Assembly (NCBI GenBank): GCA_017591395.1
Contig: WEDG01011753.1
Span: 1-64,000, forward strand
DNA: 64,000 nucleotides
Reading direction: 5' to 3'
Origin: Schistocephalus solidus
Taxonomy: Eukaryota > Platyhelminthes > Cestoda > Diphyllobothriidea > Diphyllobothriidae
Position 1 is the first letter of the stretch. The number at the start of each line of letters is the position of its first letter. A program made the position numbers and the translations under genes. This document shows, one piece after another, positions 1 through 10,700 of this stretch. The notes under the pieces were generated by a model. The model had not been told where the DNA came from. It did not search any database and worked only from the letters and a program-made list of their open reading frames with translations.

Positions 1-853
1 TCTCTTTAGGGGCACGAGAACGGTTTAGAGAGCTCTCGTTGGGATTTAGTCTACTTCTGACCATACTCTCATCTGAAGGCTTCAATGCATCCATCAGAGT
101 TTATTGTGACTTTGTCCTCCTGTTGTGGTGTTTCCCCATTGCAGCTGGCCACGCGTTTGTTTCTTGGGATTCAACGACGAGCTCTTTAGAACACCCAAGA
201 TAGCAGGATGAGATTTTTTGTTTGCTCTGGTCGTCGTCCGTAGGATCCAGAGACTGTGTTCCTGTTATCCGGTCGTTATGGGTATTCGCGTCCGAACATA
301 TGGTTCTCTCTTCACGATCCTTGGTACTATTTTTGAGGGAAAGTTGTCTTCACTCACTTCTCAACAATGCGTGAAACTAGAACCTTTTATAACATGGTCA
401 GTACCGTGTCAATTAACTGACATAAGAGAAGTTTCAATTTTCTTTTTAAAAACGTCCCCAAGAGTAAAATCCCCCTGGACGTTGCATTTCATTTCCTTTA
501 CTCATGCGGCTTTAACTTTAAAGTCGCGGAAGCTAAAAGGTTGTCTTCCCGTAGCAAAAACCCGTCAATTCTGGTCAAACGTTTTTCGGCGATTGAAGTG
601 GACCTTATTTTCTCTAAGCATGAGCACTCAGCTCAATATTTGTAAAAACAAGTTGTTTATCTGAAGGGATAAAACCCCTATGGAACGTCGGGTTTCACCC
701 TCATTAGCAAACAAGAAGCCTTCGTCTACACCTCAATATCAAAAGTTATCTCAGAGGTTTGTCCTGTAGCTAATGCAAGCCCACGGCCCTCCGGATCGAC
801 AGGAATTTCGATTCCAGCTGAATCTTCACCCGTTAACCTTGTTCCTGGTTTGA
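1..853. other. Left flank, no supported gene
   Basis: An open frame at 218-664 (+) has no recognisable domain. The segment at about 500-850 could be a decayed ORF1 of the LINE that follows, since frames rich in Lys/Ser run up to it, but stops interrupt every frame and I cannot identify a domain. Treated as unassigned. Confidence 0.4.
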
Positions 854-1411
854 GTGAAATTGTGTCAAAGCCACTTCTTTCTCATCCCAAAAAAAACCAT
901 GCCTGATATAGCTGCCAAATCTACTAAACCTAAGAAAACTCCAAGTAAATCTGAATCAATGGCTAATCCAGGCATTAAAATCAGTAATGTCATTAACGAT
1001 GGGAAACCTGCTAACCCCTTAGCATCTACAACAGCTGCGAACGCTAATGTTAGCATCCATCCCAACCCAAAAGGTGGCCGAAATCCCCAAATAATTAACA
1101 CTTCTAATTATGTTACCAGTTTTTCGAAATCATTTATTCCTTTTTCAAATGCACGATTCCGTCAATTTATGCTAACATCCCTCAAAATCTCATTTCTATG
1201 CCACTCCCTATCATTCAAACGCCTTAATATAACCTTATTTTCCAAGGTTTTCATCCAAATACGCCGTTGTACAATAATCTCAGTTCTCTTAACAGTAAAA
1301 TTTCGACAAATTGTGGACAAGAGCAATTTTTTTCCCAAATTTTGTTTCTTCTTTCCAGTTTTCTTCTCCGCCACCAAATTATCCTTTTTTATAAATACTG
1401 ATGAGCGTTAC

Positions 1412-2085
1412 CTGCAGCTCAGGAATACGCTCAGCTTAGTTTCACTCAATGCGAGATCAGTTGTTAATAAGACGGCTGAGCGTAAAACAGTCGCCTTTGA
1501 GCTTTATCCAGATGTGCTGTGCATCACTGAATCCTGGGCTCACTCTCTTATTTCTGACTCAACGCTTGCTATATATAATTTAAATTTGTACCGACAAGAC
1601 CGCGCTGAAAAAGGTGGCGGTGGTTGCCTCCTTTATATTAAGTCATCCTTTGTACATTTCCCTTTTCAGCTGAGCATTTCTTCCTCTGCTGGAAATGTAT
1701 GCTTTGCTTCAGCCATCCTCCCGCACAATAAAAAAGCGGTAATTGGCTGTGTCTATAATCCTCCGTGTTATTCTGGCAATGAAAGCGAGCTCTGTGAACT
1801 ATTTGAAAAAGTTGCAGACACTCAATTTGATGTCAAAATAATCGTAGGCGATTTCAATCTGCCAGACATTGACTGGCAGGCAAATTCCTCTCCGCCTAAA
1901 CATCAGAAATTGGTCGATACTATTAACTTTTCAAACATGTCCCAAATGGTAAGATCAGTTACTAGAAATGACATCATTTTAGATTTAATTTTTACAAATG
2001 ATGTCCACCCTCTCTTTATGAATTTTCATCATGATCTTTTCACAAGTGATCACGCAATAATTCACTGTTGTTTTCCAGTCCCCCT
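1412..2085 (+). pseudogene. LINE endonuclease (APE-like) remnant
   Basis: This is the DNA-nicking endonuclease part of the LINE, which in intact elements cuts the target and primes reverse transcription. The frame opens with LRNTLSLVSLNARS, has ITESW (Glu of the catalytic metal site), GDFNLPDIDW (catalytic Asp/Asn region), DLIFTND, and ends with TSDHAIIHCCF, the conserved Ser-Asp-His terminus. All main catalytic positions seem present, so decay in this part is mild. The frame is lost just after the SDH motif and resumes in another frame at 2068. Confidence 0.85.
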
Positions 2086-3833
2086 TCTTCGAAGCCTGAG
2101 GTTAAATGCAATAACCTCGACTTTACTAACACAAACCATGAAATGATAAATAATTTTGTAAGCACTCTAGATTGGCATAGCATATTCGCACTCAACGATC
2201 CAAAATTTTTCCGTGAGCTATTGCAGAGACTCACAGAACAACTCCAGGCTTTAATCCCGTTTAAGATTTTTAATTCAAATACAACTTCTTCTACTGTTCC
2301 GCATTTTCTCCAGAACAGACTTAAAAAATACGAAAACATCTTAAAGATTCATCTTAAAGCTCTTTGTCAGTTCATTTAAGGATTACACAAATACTTGAAT
2401 TAGCATCGAAAATTAGGCTCCTAAGAGATAGGCGTAGGGAGTCTCGGGCACTAAGTGATGGCAATTCATCCAAATCTGTTGCTCATATCTTCCATGTTCG
2501 GTCATCGGCTAAGCGACTGAATGTAACTCCGCCCTTACTCGACTGTAACAAAAAATGTTTACAGATGATTTGGGCAAAGCAGAATTGTTAAACTCGTTTT
2601 TTGCCAACCACTTTACCATTGAAACTAGCCCCACTCCCACAATTCCTCTGCTTTCAAATTCGCTTCTAACAACTATTAATTTCTCGCCTTCATGTATTCA
2701 AAAGGAAATAGCTCACCTAAAAAATTCACATTCGGTTGGAACTGATAACATTCCAAACTCACTTATTAAACAGTTAAGGGATTTTCCACCTTTACTAAGC
2801 AAGTTATTCTCAGTATTTCTCGAAAATGGTTTCTTTCCCGATTACTGGAAAACTGCTATTATAATACAAGTTTTTAAATCTGGTTCCCGCTCGGACATTC
2901 ATAACTATCGCGGTGTTCATAAAACGCCCTCTCTTGCTAAACTTTTCGAAAAACTAATTGCAAAACAAATCACGGATTTTTGCATAAGCAATCAAATTAT
3001 CAACTTTCCCCAACACGGCTTCTTACCGGACCGCTCTTGTGAAACCTGCCACATGTCTTTTCTAAATCTTCTAACCTCTCTTCGTAATGATCATCTCTCT
3101 GTGGTAGTTATCTATTTTGATCTTAGTAAGGCATTCGATAAAGTGCCTCATAAACTACTTATAGCTAAACTAGAAGCTATAGGATTTCGTGGTCCCCTTA
3201 CTGACTTTATTAGATCATACCTCAATGATCGAAAACAAAAAGTTTTAGTAGGGTCCTCATACTCAAGTGCTATCCCAATTGTTAGTGGTGTCCTTCAAGG
3301 TACCGTATTAGGTCCTTTGTTGTTCTTACTGTATATAAATTATATTTCATCGAAAGTTAAACATTCTCAATCTTTATTTATGCTGATGACCTCAAATGCG
3401 GGTATTCCTTCTCTAACTCTACGACCGCACGGTGCCTAGAACAAATTCATTCGGACTTAGACGCTCTTTCGGCATGGAGCTCCACATGGCTAACGGAGTT
3501 CTCACCTTCTAGGTGTCGCTACATGAGTTTTGGACCTGTAAAGCTGCCGCAACCTCTTATTTTTGAAGGTTGCCCTATGATTGAATGTTCCTCCATCAAG
3601 GACTTGGGCTTAAGCTACACCAATAAATTAGATCTTTCGCCTCATTCCGATATAATTACAGCCAAAGCTGCTCAGATTTGCGGCTTTATTTCTTATAATT
3701 TCTACCTTCCTGAAATTAAATTAAGACTTTATCGTATGTTTGTACTTCCCATTCTTGAATTTTGCTGTCCTTTCTTTGGTTTAATGAACGAATCTAGCCG
3801 TTCAAAAATTGAAAATGTCCAATGACATTTAAC
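2086..3833 (+). pseudogene. LINE reverse transcriptase remnant
   Basis: Reverse transcriptase of the same LINE, broken over frames 2068-2379, 2364-2591, 2555-3439 and about 3370-3825. Recognisable parts are the fingers region (VGTDNIPNSLIKQL, then PDYWKTAIIIQVFKSG), NYRGV...LAKLFEKLI, the motif QHGFLPDRSC, catalytic motif A FDLSKAFDKVPH, SGVLQGTVLGPLLF, and the catalytic YADD, which sits at 3379-3390 in a different frame from the upstream part. A thumb segment ends in a stop at 3826. The intact YADD together with frameshifts suggests inactivation after insertion. Confidence 0.85.
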
Positions 3834-4340
3834 AAAAAAACTCCTATTTCCGACTCTTTCAACTACTTCCTACTCAACAAGATGCCAGCTAATGCGGCTA
3901 AAATTTCTTTGAGTCAGGAGACTTAAAGCAGGCCTTTGTCTCCTTTTCCGACTAAATAAAAGTTCAACTCTCCCCAAGCTTTCTGTCATTACCCCCGTTA
4001 GTCTTCCTTATAACCTAAGAAATTCTGCACTAATTATACCTCCATCTACATCCTCCATGTGTAAACGCTCTCCCTTCTTTGCTTCTAGGTATAGTTTTCT
4101 TTGGAATAACTTGCCAATTGAAATTAGGTCGTTAACTTGTCTATCTGCATTCAAGCGAAGACTGCACATTTATTTTAACACTGATTCTATTAACCTTTTA
4201 TTTTCCTCATCTTTTCCTAGATGCTTTCCCCATGACTCGGAGAAAGGGCCATCGGGAATTTAAGTGACTCTCTTGAAACTATATTTTTGCTACCTCGGGT
4301 CGCCCATAAACTATTTTGTCTCCTTATATCACCAGTCATC

Positions 4341-5405
4341 CAAACGATGACGTCATTCAGACGTTCACATTCGGTGGTCCACAGTCTAAAATGCTACCGT
4401 TTCTTTGGGTTTGAGTGTCTTTACTTAAAGCGCCTGGACAGAATGAGACTGGCTTCCATGCTACTGGTCAAGATAACTTTAAGAGGCCTAAGACGTGTTG
4501 ATTCAGATTGGCTTTTGGGCCATTTTCCAAGGCGGAGGGCATTTTCCAGTTCAATCGACGTAATAGGTTCCAGTATATTGTTAAGGAGTTTATGAAAGCG
4601 GTTCATGTCTTCAGAATATCGGTCTACAGGAGTCGTAGCTGTTTATTCAGGTAGTCCCTGTCTTAGGAAACTATTTTTCTGTCCGTGGCATTTTTTGTAC
4701 CTACGACGCTGTTTATCACTATCTGGTGGGATGGTTTCACGTTGCGCACTGGTGATGATGGAGCGGATGCTGATTGGCTATGTGTTGGCTTTGATCATTT
4801 TTTTGGTTTCGGCGAATTCCATGGGTTCAACGATTTTGAATCACAGGTGGTAGTTTCGGTTGGGGAATCAATTCCACTGCTTGTGCTTGGTGTGAGAATC
4901 TCAGTATTTCCTGTGGAGGACAAGGCAATGGTCAAAGCCCCGTGTTAGAGCTTTTAAAGGAATCTCTCGCAGTCGGTTGTCCATGGGCTTTTTCCTTCTT
5001 GGTGTCAGTTTTTCGTTTTGGACGTTTTTTTGTGTTAGGCGGACTGTTTTTGTTCTGCTCCATTGGTACTTGTTGTTCGGTAGCCATAGCAGCTGTCAAA
5101 GTTGTTGTTGGGATACCTTTTGATCGAGTATCAATGACTTTGCTCCTGGTTAGTCGCTCAGTGGACTTCTGAGTGGCATATAGTGCTTTAGAGGTGCCTT
5201 TAAGCGCAGATTTTATTTGCCACATCTCATTTTCGAACTGGTTTAGCTTCATGGACAGTTTCTGACAGCCTTCACAAATGGAAGTGTCGTCAATAGCATG
5301 CATATTAATTTGAGAGAGCGCCCGCCGCCGTGATGAGGTTGTCGAGTGGTTAGCGAGCGCCGCCATCGCGTTGGTGGTCACGGGTTCAATCCCAGCTTGC
5401 GGCAT
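4341..5405 (-). pseudogene. LINE ORF1-like relic, antisense to neighbouring LINE
   Basis: On the minus strand, a 157-residue frame (5405-4932) holds CEGCQKLSMKLNQFENEMWQ, which has coiled-coil character, followed by a strongly basic stretch (KKRPKRKTDTKKEKAHGQ). After a gap with stops, the frame at 4606-4421 contains LENALRLGKWPK followed by RLRPLKVILTS. That layout of coiled coil, basic linker, and an RRM-like or C-terminal segment with RPLKV matches ORF1 proteins of CR1/Jockey-type LINEs, which bind element RNA. No endonuclease or RT follows on this strand. It lies tail to tail with the + strand LINE at 854-4263. Confidence 0.55.
5326..5405 (+). repeat. tRNA-like (Ser/Leu-type) SINE head or tRNA pseudogene
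   Basis: The sequence shows an A-box-like TTGTCGAGTGGTTAGCGAG and, about 40 bases on, a B-box GGTTCAATCCC, the internal RNA polymerase III promoter pair of tRNAs. The A-box context resembles tRNA-Ser or tRNA-Leu. The two ends do not form a full 7-bp acceptor stem and I see no convincing anticodon arm, so this is more likely a tRNA-derived SINE head than a functional tRNA gene. Confidence 0.5.
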
Positions 5406-5662
5406 GACTTTTTGAATTCTTGTGTGATGACTTAAGAATTAACGGTCGGCTAGGTGTAGGTTTACACTACCAGCGGTTTACACAAGCAGTATATAAATTA
5501 TCTACTCCACCTTTTTTGCAAATTAATGAAATCCCTCGAACGATCTTAACTACGTCTGCTAGTGGAAGTTGTTAAAAGTATTTTTTATAACGAGTTTCTC
5601 GATATAAATTTCAAAATCAGTTAGACAGAATATGGATAATGAACGACTCAGCCTGTTTTGTA

Positions 5663-5890
5663 GATACTCCTCAGAAAGCCTGATGAGCAGTTAAAGCCTG
5701 GATTGAACTTGTAGGTTGTGTAGGCCAAGCCAAGATTTCCCGCAGGTTCCTCTATTTGTAAAACTGTCCTTGTCGAACAAAAGTTCTCAGAAACCCTAGA
5801 GAGCCGTTAGAGAATGAATTGGACTGGTAGGTTGTGTAGGCCAAGATTTCCGACAGTGCTCGATTTGGAGAACTCTTCTTTGTCAAACTG
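5663..5890. repeat. Two-unit degenerate tandem repeat (about 115 bp)
   Basis: Two adjacent diverged units share the order CTCAGAAA, a short spacer, then GTAGGTTGTGTAGGCCAAG, CAAGATTTCC, and a closing CTCTTCTTTGTC or CTGTCCTTGTC. The first unit ends near 5777 and the second near 5890. They look like a local duplication. No coding potential is evident. Confidence 0.6.
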
Positions 5891-7664
5891 TGAGGGTATC
5901 GAAGGCAACTGGACGGAAGATTCAATTAATTGATTCAATAATTTGAACCAGTGTATGTCTGCGGACTGTTTTTTTCAGTGCAAAGACTCGATTTAAATCG
6001 CTCTTCTTGCTGCTAGAAAATTTAAACCGTGCGGCACCCGTTCAGTTTTTTCTACTTTAATTCTACTTTCCCTGTAACATACATGTGCTTTAAACTAACT
6101 ACTGTATTATGTACATGTATAAGTACGCATGTCTCCAAATACTACTGACACACGAACTGTTGCATTTATCTGTACAGTTTTCAACATAATCTTCTGGTTA
6201 CTCAACTAAATATATCTATCTAGTTTTTCTAATGTTCCATTTTCCACATTTTTAATATTTTTTCCGCCGCAAAGCACAATTAAGAAGTTCAAAGTTGGAG
6301 ACGTTAATTTCTTTCAAACCAACGGAACTAAATACAGTAAACTGAGGATTCAGTGTAGGTTCAGCTGCAACGAATAATTTTACTAATAGTTTTATTGATA
6401 TAGCACCTCTGAGGCGCTGTTCATGTCCTTTGAACTCCCATGATCCCGGACGCTATAATTAAAGCATCTCTAGTAAAAAAACCAATTCCTTTTTTGTCCC
6501 TACGCCCCCCATGCATCTTGTAGCCCTATCTTTGAGTCCCTATGACGGAATCAATGATTTTGGGTTCTGGCTTCGGCGCCTACGCTGCCACCTGGAGGAC
6601 ATAATACGGAATGAACACAGTCGAGTAATGCTAAAATATGTGGTGGAAGGAGATGTGGATAAGCCCCTTGACGATGGGCTATCACAATGCATGACTTTTC
6701 AGATGCTCTGCCATCATCTGAGACGCCTCTTACAGACGGCCCTATCTATCCAGTAGGCGATAGGTAAGACAATGAAAAGCCACGAAAACTTTTTGACGCT
6801 TTACTGAACCTGAATTGAGATGTTTTTTTAATCACTAGAGACTCAGTTCCCGAGACGTGGCGTATTTCGAGAGCTCTAACTACTCGTCATCACAAATCTT
6901 GTTTTATTGAGCCCAAAATTGGGTCGAGGGTACGATGAGAATGTTACGTGTTTGCGCTATAACTCGTTGACAGAACAGGATTGATTGATGCCTATTTTCC
7001 TACGGTAGATTAACTAGGATGCATGTATGTTATAGCAAACTTCCAACAGTTAAATATTCCTACAGAAGTAATGTAAAACTGAAGAACCATTTAGAGTAGC
7101 CAGATACTGAGGGAAATTGTAAATGTACTCAAAATGGTAAACTTAAGACGGTGGAGTAAGAGACTGCCATCGGAGAAATGATCACAATTTTCTGGACTTG
7201 TATTCAAAAGGACACACTGCTATTACATACTCATCCTTGACCCCCTGTCAGTGCTACAATCGGAAGTTCGTCCTCGGGCCTGTGACATCCTAAATGGGAG
7301 CCACTTCGCCGTCGAATCGTATTGGCGATACCGAAGAATCTTTCCATTTATCCGTGTCTCCCACAGCTGTTTTTGTTTTCTTACAACACGTTAATCGATG
7401 TTATTCATCACGTTTTATGTATACTTAGTTCAAGTGTGGTTTTCTCTACCCATCGCATGATTACCCCCAAATGAAACGATGATGAGGAGTAGTAATACTA
7501 TGGCACAAAGCATTCCAATACGCAGCTTAATTTAATCATACCGTTGTTTTCACGTTTAAATTGCAGTTTTTGACAAACTGGCCAACTTTTTATATACCTC
7601 TTATTCATGCTCGCTGTTGCTGCACTTTAAAGATATTTTCTCCCGCTAACAATCTTCTCGTGTG
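5891..7664. other. Intergenic, upstream of the phosphomannomutase gene
   Basis: A+T-rich sequence with only short chance frames, such as 6511-6756. I see no recognisable gene, and no TATA box that I can place with confidence before the start codon at 7665. Confidence 0.5.
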
Positions 7665-7733
7665 ATGTCTCAAAAACTTGACAGTGTGGCTTGTCTATTC
7701 GACGTTGATGGCACGCTAACAAAGCCTCGGCAG
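7665..7733 (+). CDS. PMM2: PMM exon 1 (residues 1-23)
   Basis: Encodes the start and the HAD motif [13 protein letters not shown], with both catalytic aspartates. It ends in phase 0 before GTATGC. Intron 1 is 2349 bases. Confidence 0.93.
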
Positions 7734-10700
7734 GTATGCTCGACGTTTTATGTCGCCAGAAGTTTCTATTGTTTGTCGCCCCGTGAAGGGGGGGGGCAGC
7801 TTTTAGCCATAAACACATCCGACTGATTATTATTTTTGCCCGTGTCTCCAACAAGCCTTGTATTTGAGTCCATCCTTGAGCTGGCTCAGTCGGATAACTA
7901 CATGTTCCCCAGGGTTTTTGAAATTATATGCAGGAGCCCCACTTACAGCACCTGCGCGATGCTTTTGCACTGCGCAGTTGCCAGTGGCATACCTTGTTTG
8001 TGTATCTCACTCCACTACCACGATGCGCAGGTCATAAAGTGGGATGGGCTAGGCTTCCAACTCTTACTCATTGGAAAAGGTCTTCTCACTGAAAATTGGA
8101 GAAACCCAGCGATAACCATTCACGCTGAATAAAGTATGTTTTCTGTTTACTACGCTGTTTTCCAAAATATACATTGGTCGTTTGGCCAACCTGTTGTGTC
8201 AAACGCTCCATACCATCCTTCCTGTACATAACACCTGATTAATAGTGGATTAATAAATGACATACGTAACTGAGGTTTAGATATTGTTTATTTACAAATT
8301 AACTGTTTGAAAAATCCTATCATACGGTTTAAACGTTCGATACTTGCTTTGACTGTCGTTACCTTGCTTTTCCGCATGTCTGGTTCGTATCCGTCGGTAG
8401 CAGACATTTTTTTCTTGCAAAACTCATGCTATGTTTAGTTTGTGACCCTTCAATGCATTTAAAAACATTTTGAAAGTAGCTCTTACTGGCAACAGTATGC
8501 CCTGTAAGAAGAACAATGCGGTTTTTATGTCCTCCGCATTCACACCATTGTTATGCGTAACTTTCCTTTTTAGTGTTCGCTGTTATTCACCTAGAAAGCC
8601 GTATTGATTTCCTTCGCCAAAAATTTTTCACGGGTCGTATGTGGTGGTATTACCGCCAGGCAAATCGGTTACTTCTACGAGGGCTCCCAAGTCCAAGGAT
8701 TATTGCAACACGCCGAATGCTGCTCGCCATCCCTTAAGACTTCCCACACCGCTGTCGTCAAGCGACTTAGGGTCCTATTCATATGTTAGGTTGGACCCAG
8801 TCATTCGCCTGTACTACATCCTCGCAGATCTTTAGGGAAATTTATGTCTTATGCCATAAAACCTGGAACTGGCTAATCCAGCACTAATGCTAACTGAAAC
8901 TGTCAATGATCCAGCATCAACACATAGAGCACTTTTACTGTTAAGTGGGTAACTGTTCTACGAAAACACACAAAATCAATCTTTGCGTCATTAGCTACCT
9001 GCACATCAATTAAATTTCGGCTTGATCACGCAGGGCAACTACATATTGACCATGTGTGTCACTGGCATTTACGTGGTGTAAGTGAAAACAGTTTTGAGTG
9101 TCTGGAACCTTAATGCATCGTCAGTAGTTCTCTTGAAAACCCACTTCGGGAAGAAAGACAATTTTGTCTTGTATTGCAGACATGCTCACATAATTAGGCT
9201 CAGTGGTGCCATTGTAGCAAGATTCCTTGCATTCTGTCGTGTGATGTGCAGTTTTTCCGTTCAAAAATGGTATTTTACATATTTTTCATATGACCCACTT
9301 TAAGGCTTGGGACGTATCGGCTACTACGTATGTCATAACTCTTACTTGATTTCGCCATGCATTAACCTGTTTTTCTAAGAAATCTTAGGTAATGAGATGT
9401 AAATAGTGTCCTAGAGTTACATGCCACACCGTATTGATAGCACAGTTACTATATAAAAGCCCAGGCATGTGTGGCTTATATAATTCGGCCCAAATATTTA
9501 CATAAAATTTCGGTCTTCGTCCATAGGGCTTCATGTAGACTGTTCTACTCTAGCTCAGTGATTACGTTTTGAGGAAATCAAACATCGACCATGTCCTGTA
9601 GTTTTCGTGCCGGCCTTTGACTTCGAAAACTGTGGTTGCAAGAAAAATTTGTGTGACGCGAGTTTCCTGGTCGCACTTTCGCGTTGGGGTCCTGGTGGGC
9701 CCCTTAAATTTTGCATTGTGGTTCGTTTCTGTCCCTTTGGCACTGCTGCTACTAAGCCTTTATGGATTTCCCACTGAAAGCGTGTCTCATTTTGCATATA
9801 GGCTTCTGTGAAGGTCGTTTAACTATCGTCACCCGTAAACGTGCCAAGTAGCTAGCAGGTAGGTGGACTTGTCTTTCCTAGGTTCACGAAATTCTTAACC
9901 TTTATTCTGAGAGGTACTGACTGCGTTTTGTGGTCGCTGCTTTAAATAGCAACATTACCAACGAGACAGACAGGGCGGACCTCTTGTGACTGCCTGCCTT
10001 ATTAGTCTGCTTTCCGTCTCTCCATTCTGATTTACTCTTCTCTTCATTTCTTATTTTATTTGCGTGGTTTCTTCAATTTTAGAAAATTACGGCCGATATG
10101 TATGAGTGTCTAATGCGGCTTCAAGAAAAGGTAAACGTTGGTGTGGTTGGTGGATCTGATCTTAACAAAATATCCGAACAGATGGGTGGAGCAAACGGTA
10201 GGTTTGCTACTTTCTTCCTCTAATTTCCAACAGCGTTGCATAAAATAAAACATGTTTTCTCCGAAAACGGACTAGTTGCCTTCCGGGAAGGTGAGCTAAT
10301 AAGTAGAATGGTAATTTAACCCCCTCATCACATCACTCTCTTTAGGATATTACTGTGGAACTGGGCGAGGAGTTACTTCAGAAGTTGATTAACTTCATCC
10401 TGCGTTATCTGTCTGAGATAAAGCTGCCTCTTAAGCGGGGTACCTTTGTCGAATTCAGGAAAGGAATGCTGAACGTGAGCCCTGTTGGTCGCAGCTGTTC
10501 TCAAGCGGAGCGCGAAGCCTTTTTTGAATACGATAAGGTTATTTGCTGCCCTCTCGCAACCCGTGTCTTATATTGTATTTTGCTACTTCTTTCTATCTGC
10601 CCGAAGTGCCCAAGTGTGGCCAGTGTCTCACCACCTTGCTTTCCTATTCTAGTACGGTGCAACATACTTCTTCCGGAAAACGTTTGCTTTTATATAATTA

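Larger units (their letters stand above)
854..4263 (+). mobile_element. CR1/Jockey-like non-LTR retrotransposon relic
   Basis: The segment carries, in order on one strand, an APE-type endonuclease, a linker, a reverse transcriptase and the short C-terminal region usual for CR1/Jockey-like LINEs, spread over several frames by small indels. Endonuclease signatures include SLNARSVVNK near the start and GDFNLPDIDW in the middle. RT signatures include FDLSKAFDKVPH (motif A), a variant of the SGVPQGSVLGP motif reading SGVLQGTVLGP, and YADD. The C-terminal frame at 4057-4263 contains WNNLPIEIRSL followed by SAFKRRL, a common LINE tail. The 5' boundary is uncertain: the 550 bases before the endonuclease do not resemble it. 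Frameshifts near 2085, 2370, 2570 and 3365, plus stops between 3826 and 4056, make it inactive. Confidence 0.85.

Noticed and set aside
865..1101. Minus-strand frame with a hydrophobic profile at the LINE start
   Set aside because: It is the shadow of the + strand frame and has no support of its own.
5326..5405. A functional tRNA-Ser gene
   Set aside because: A and B boxes exist, but the acceptor ends do not pair well and no anticodon arm is convincing.
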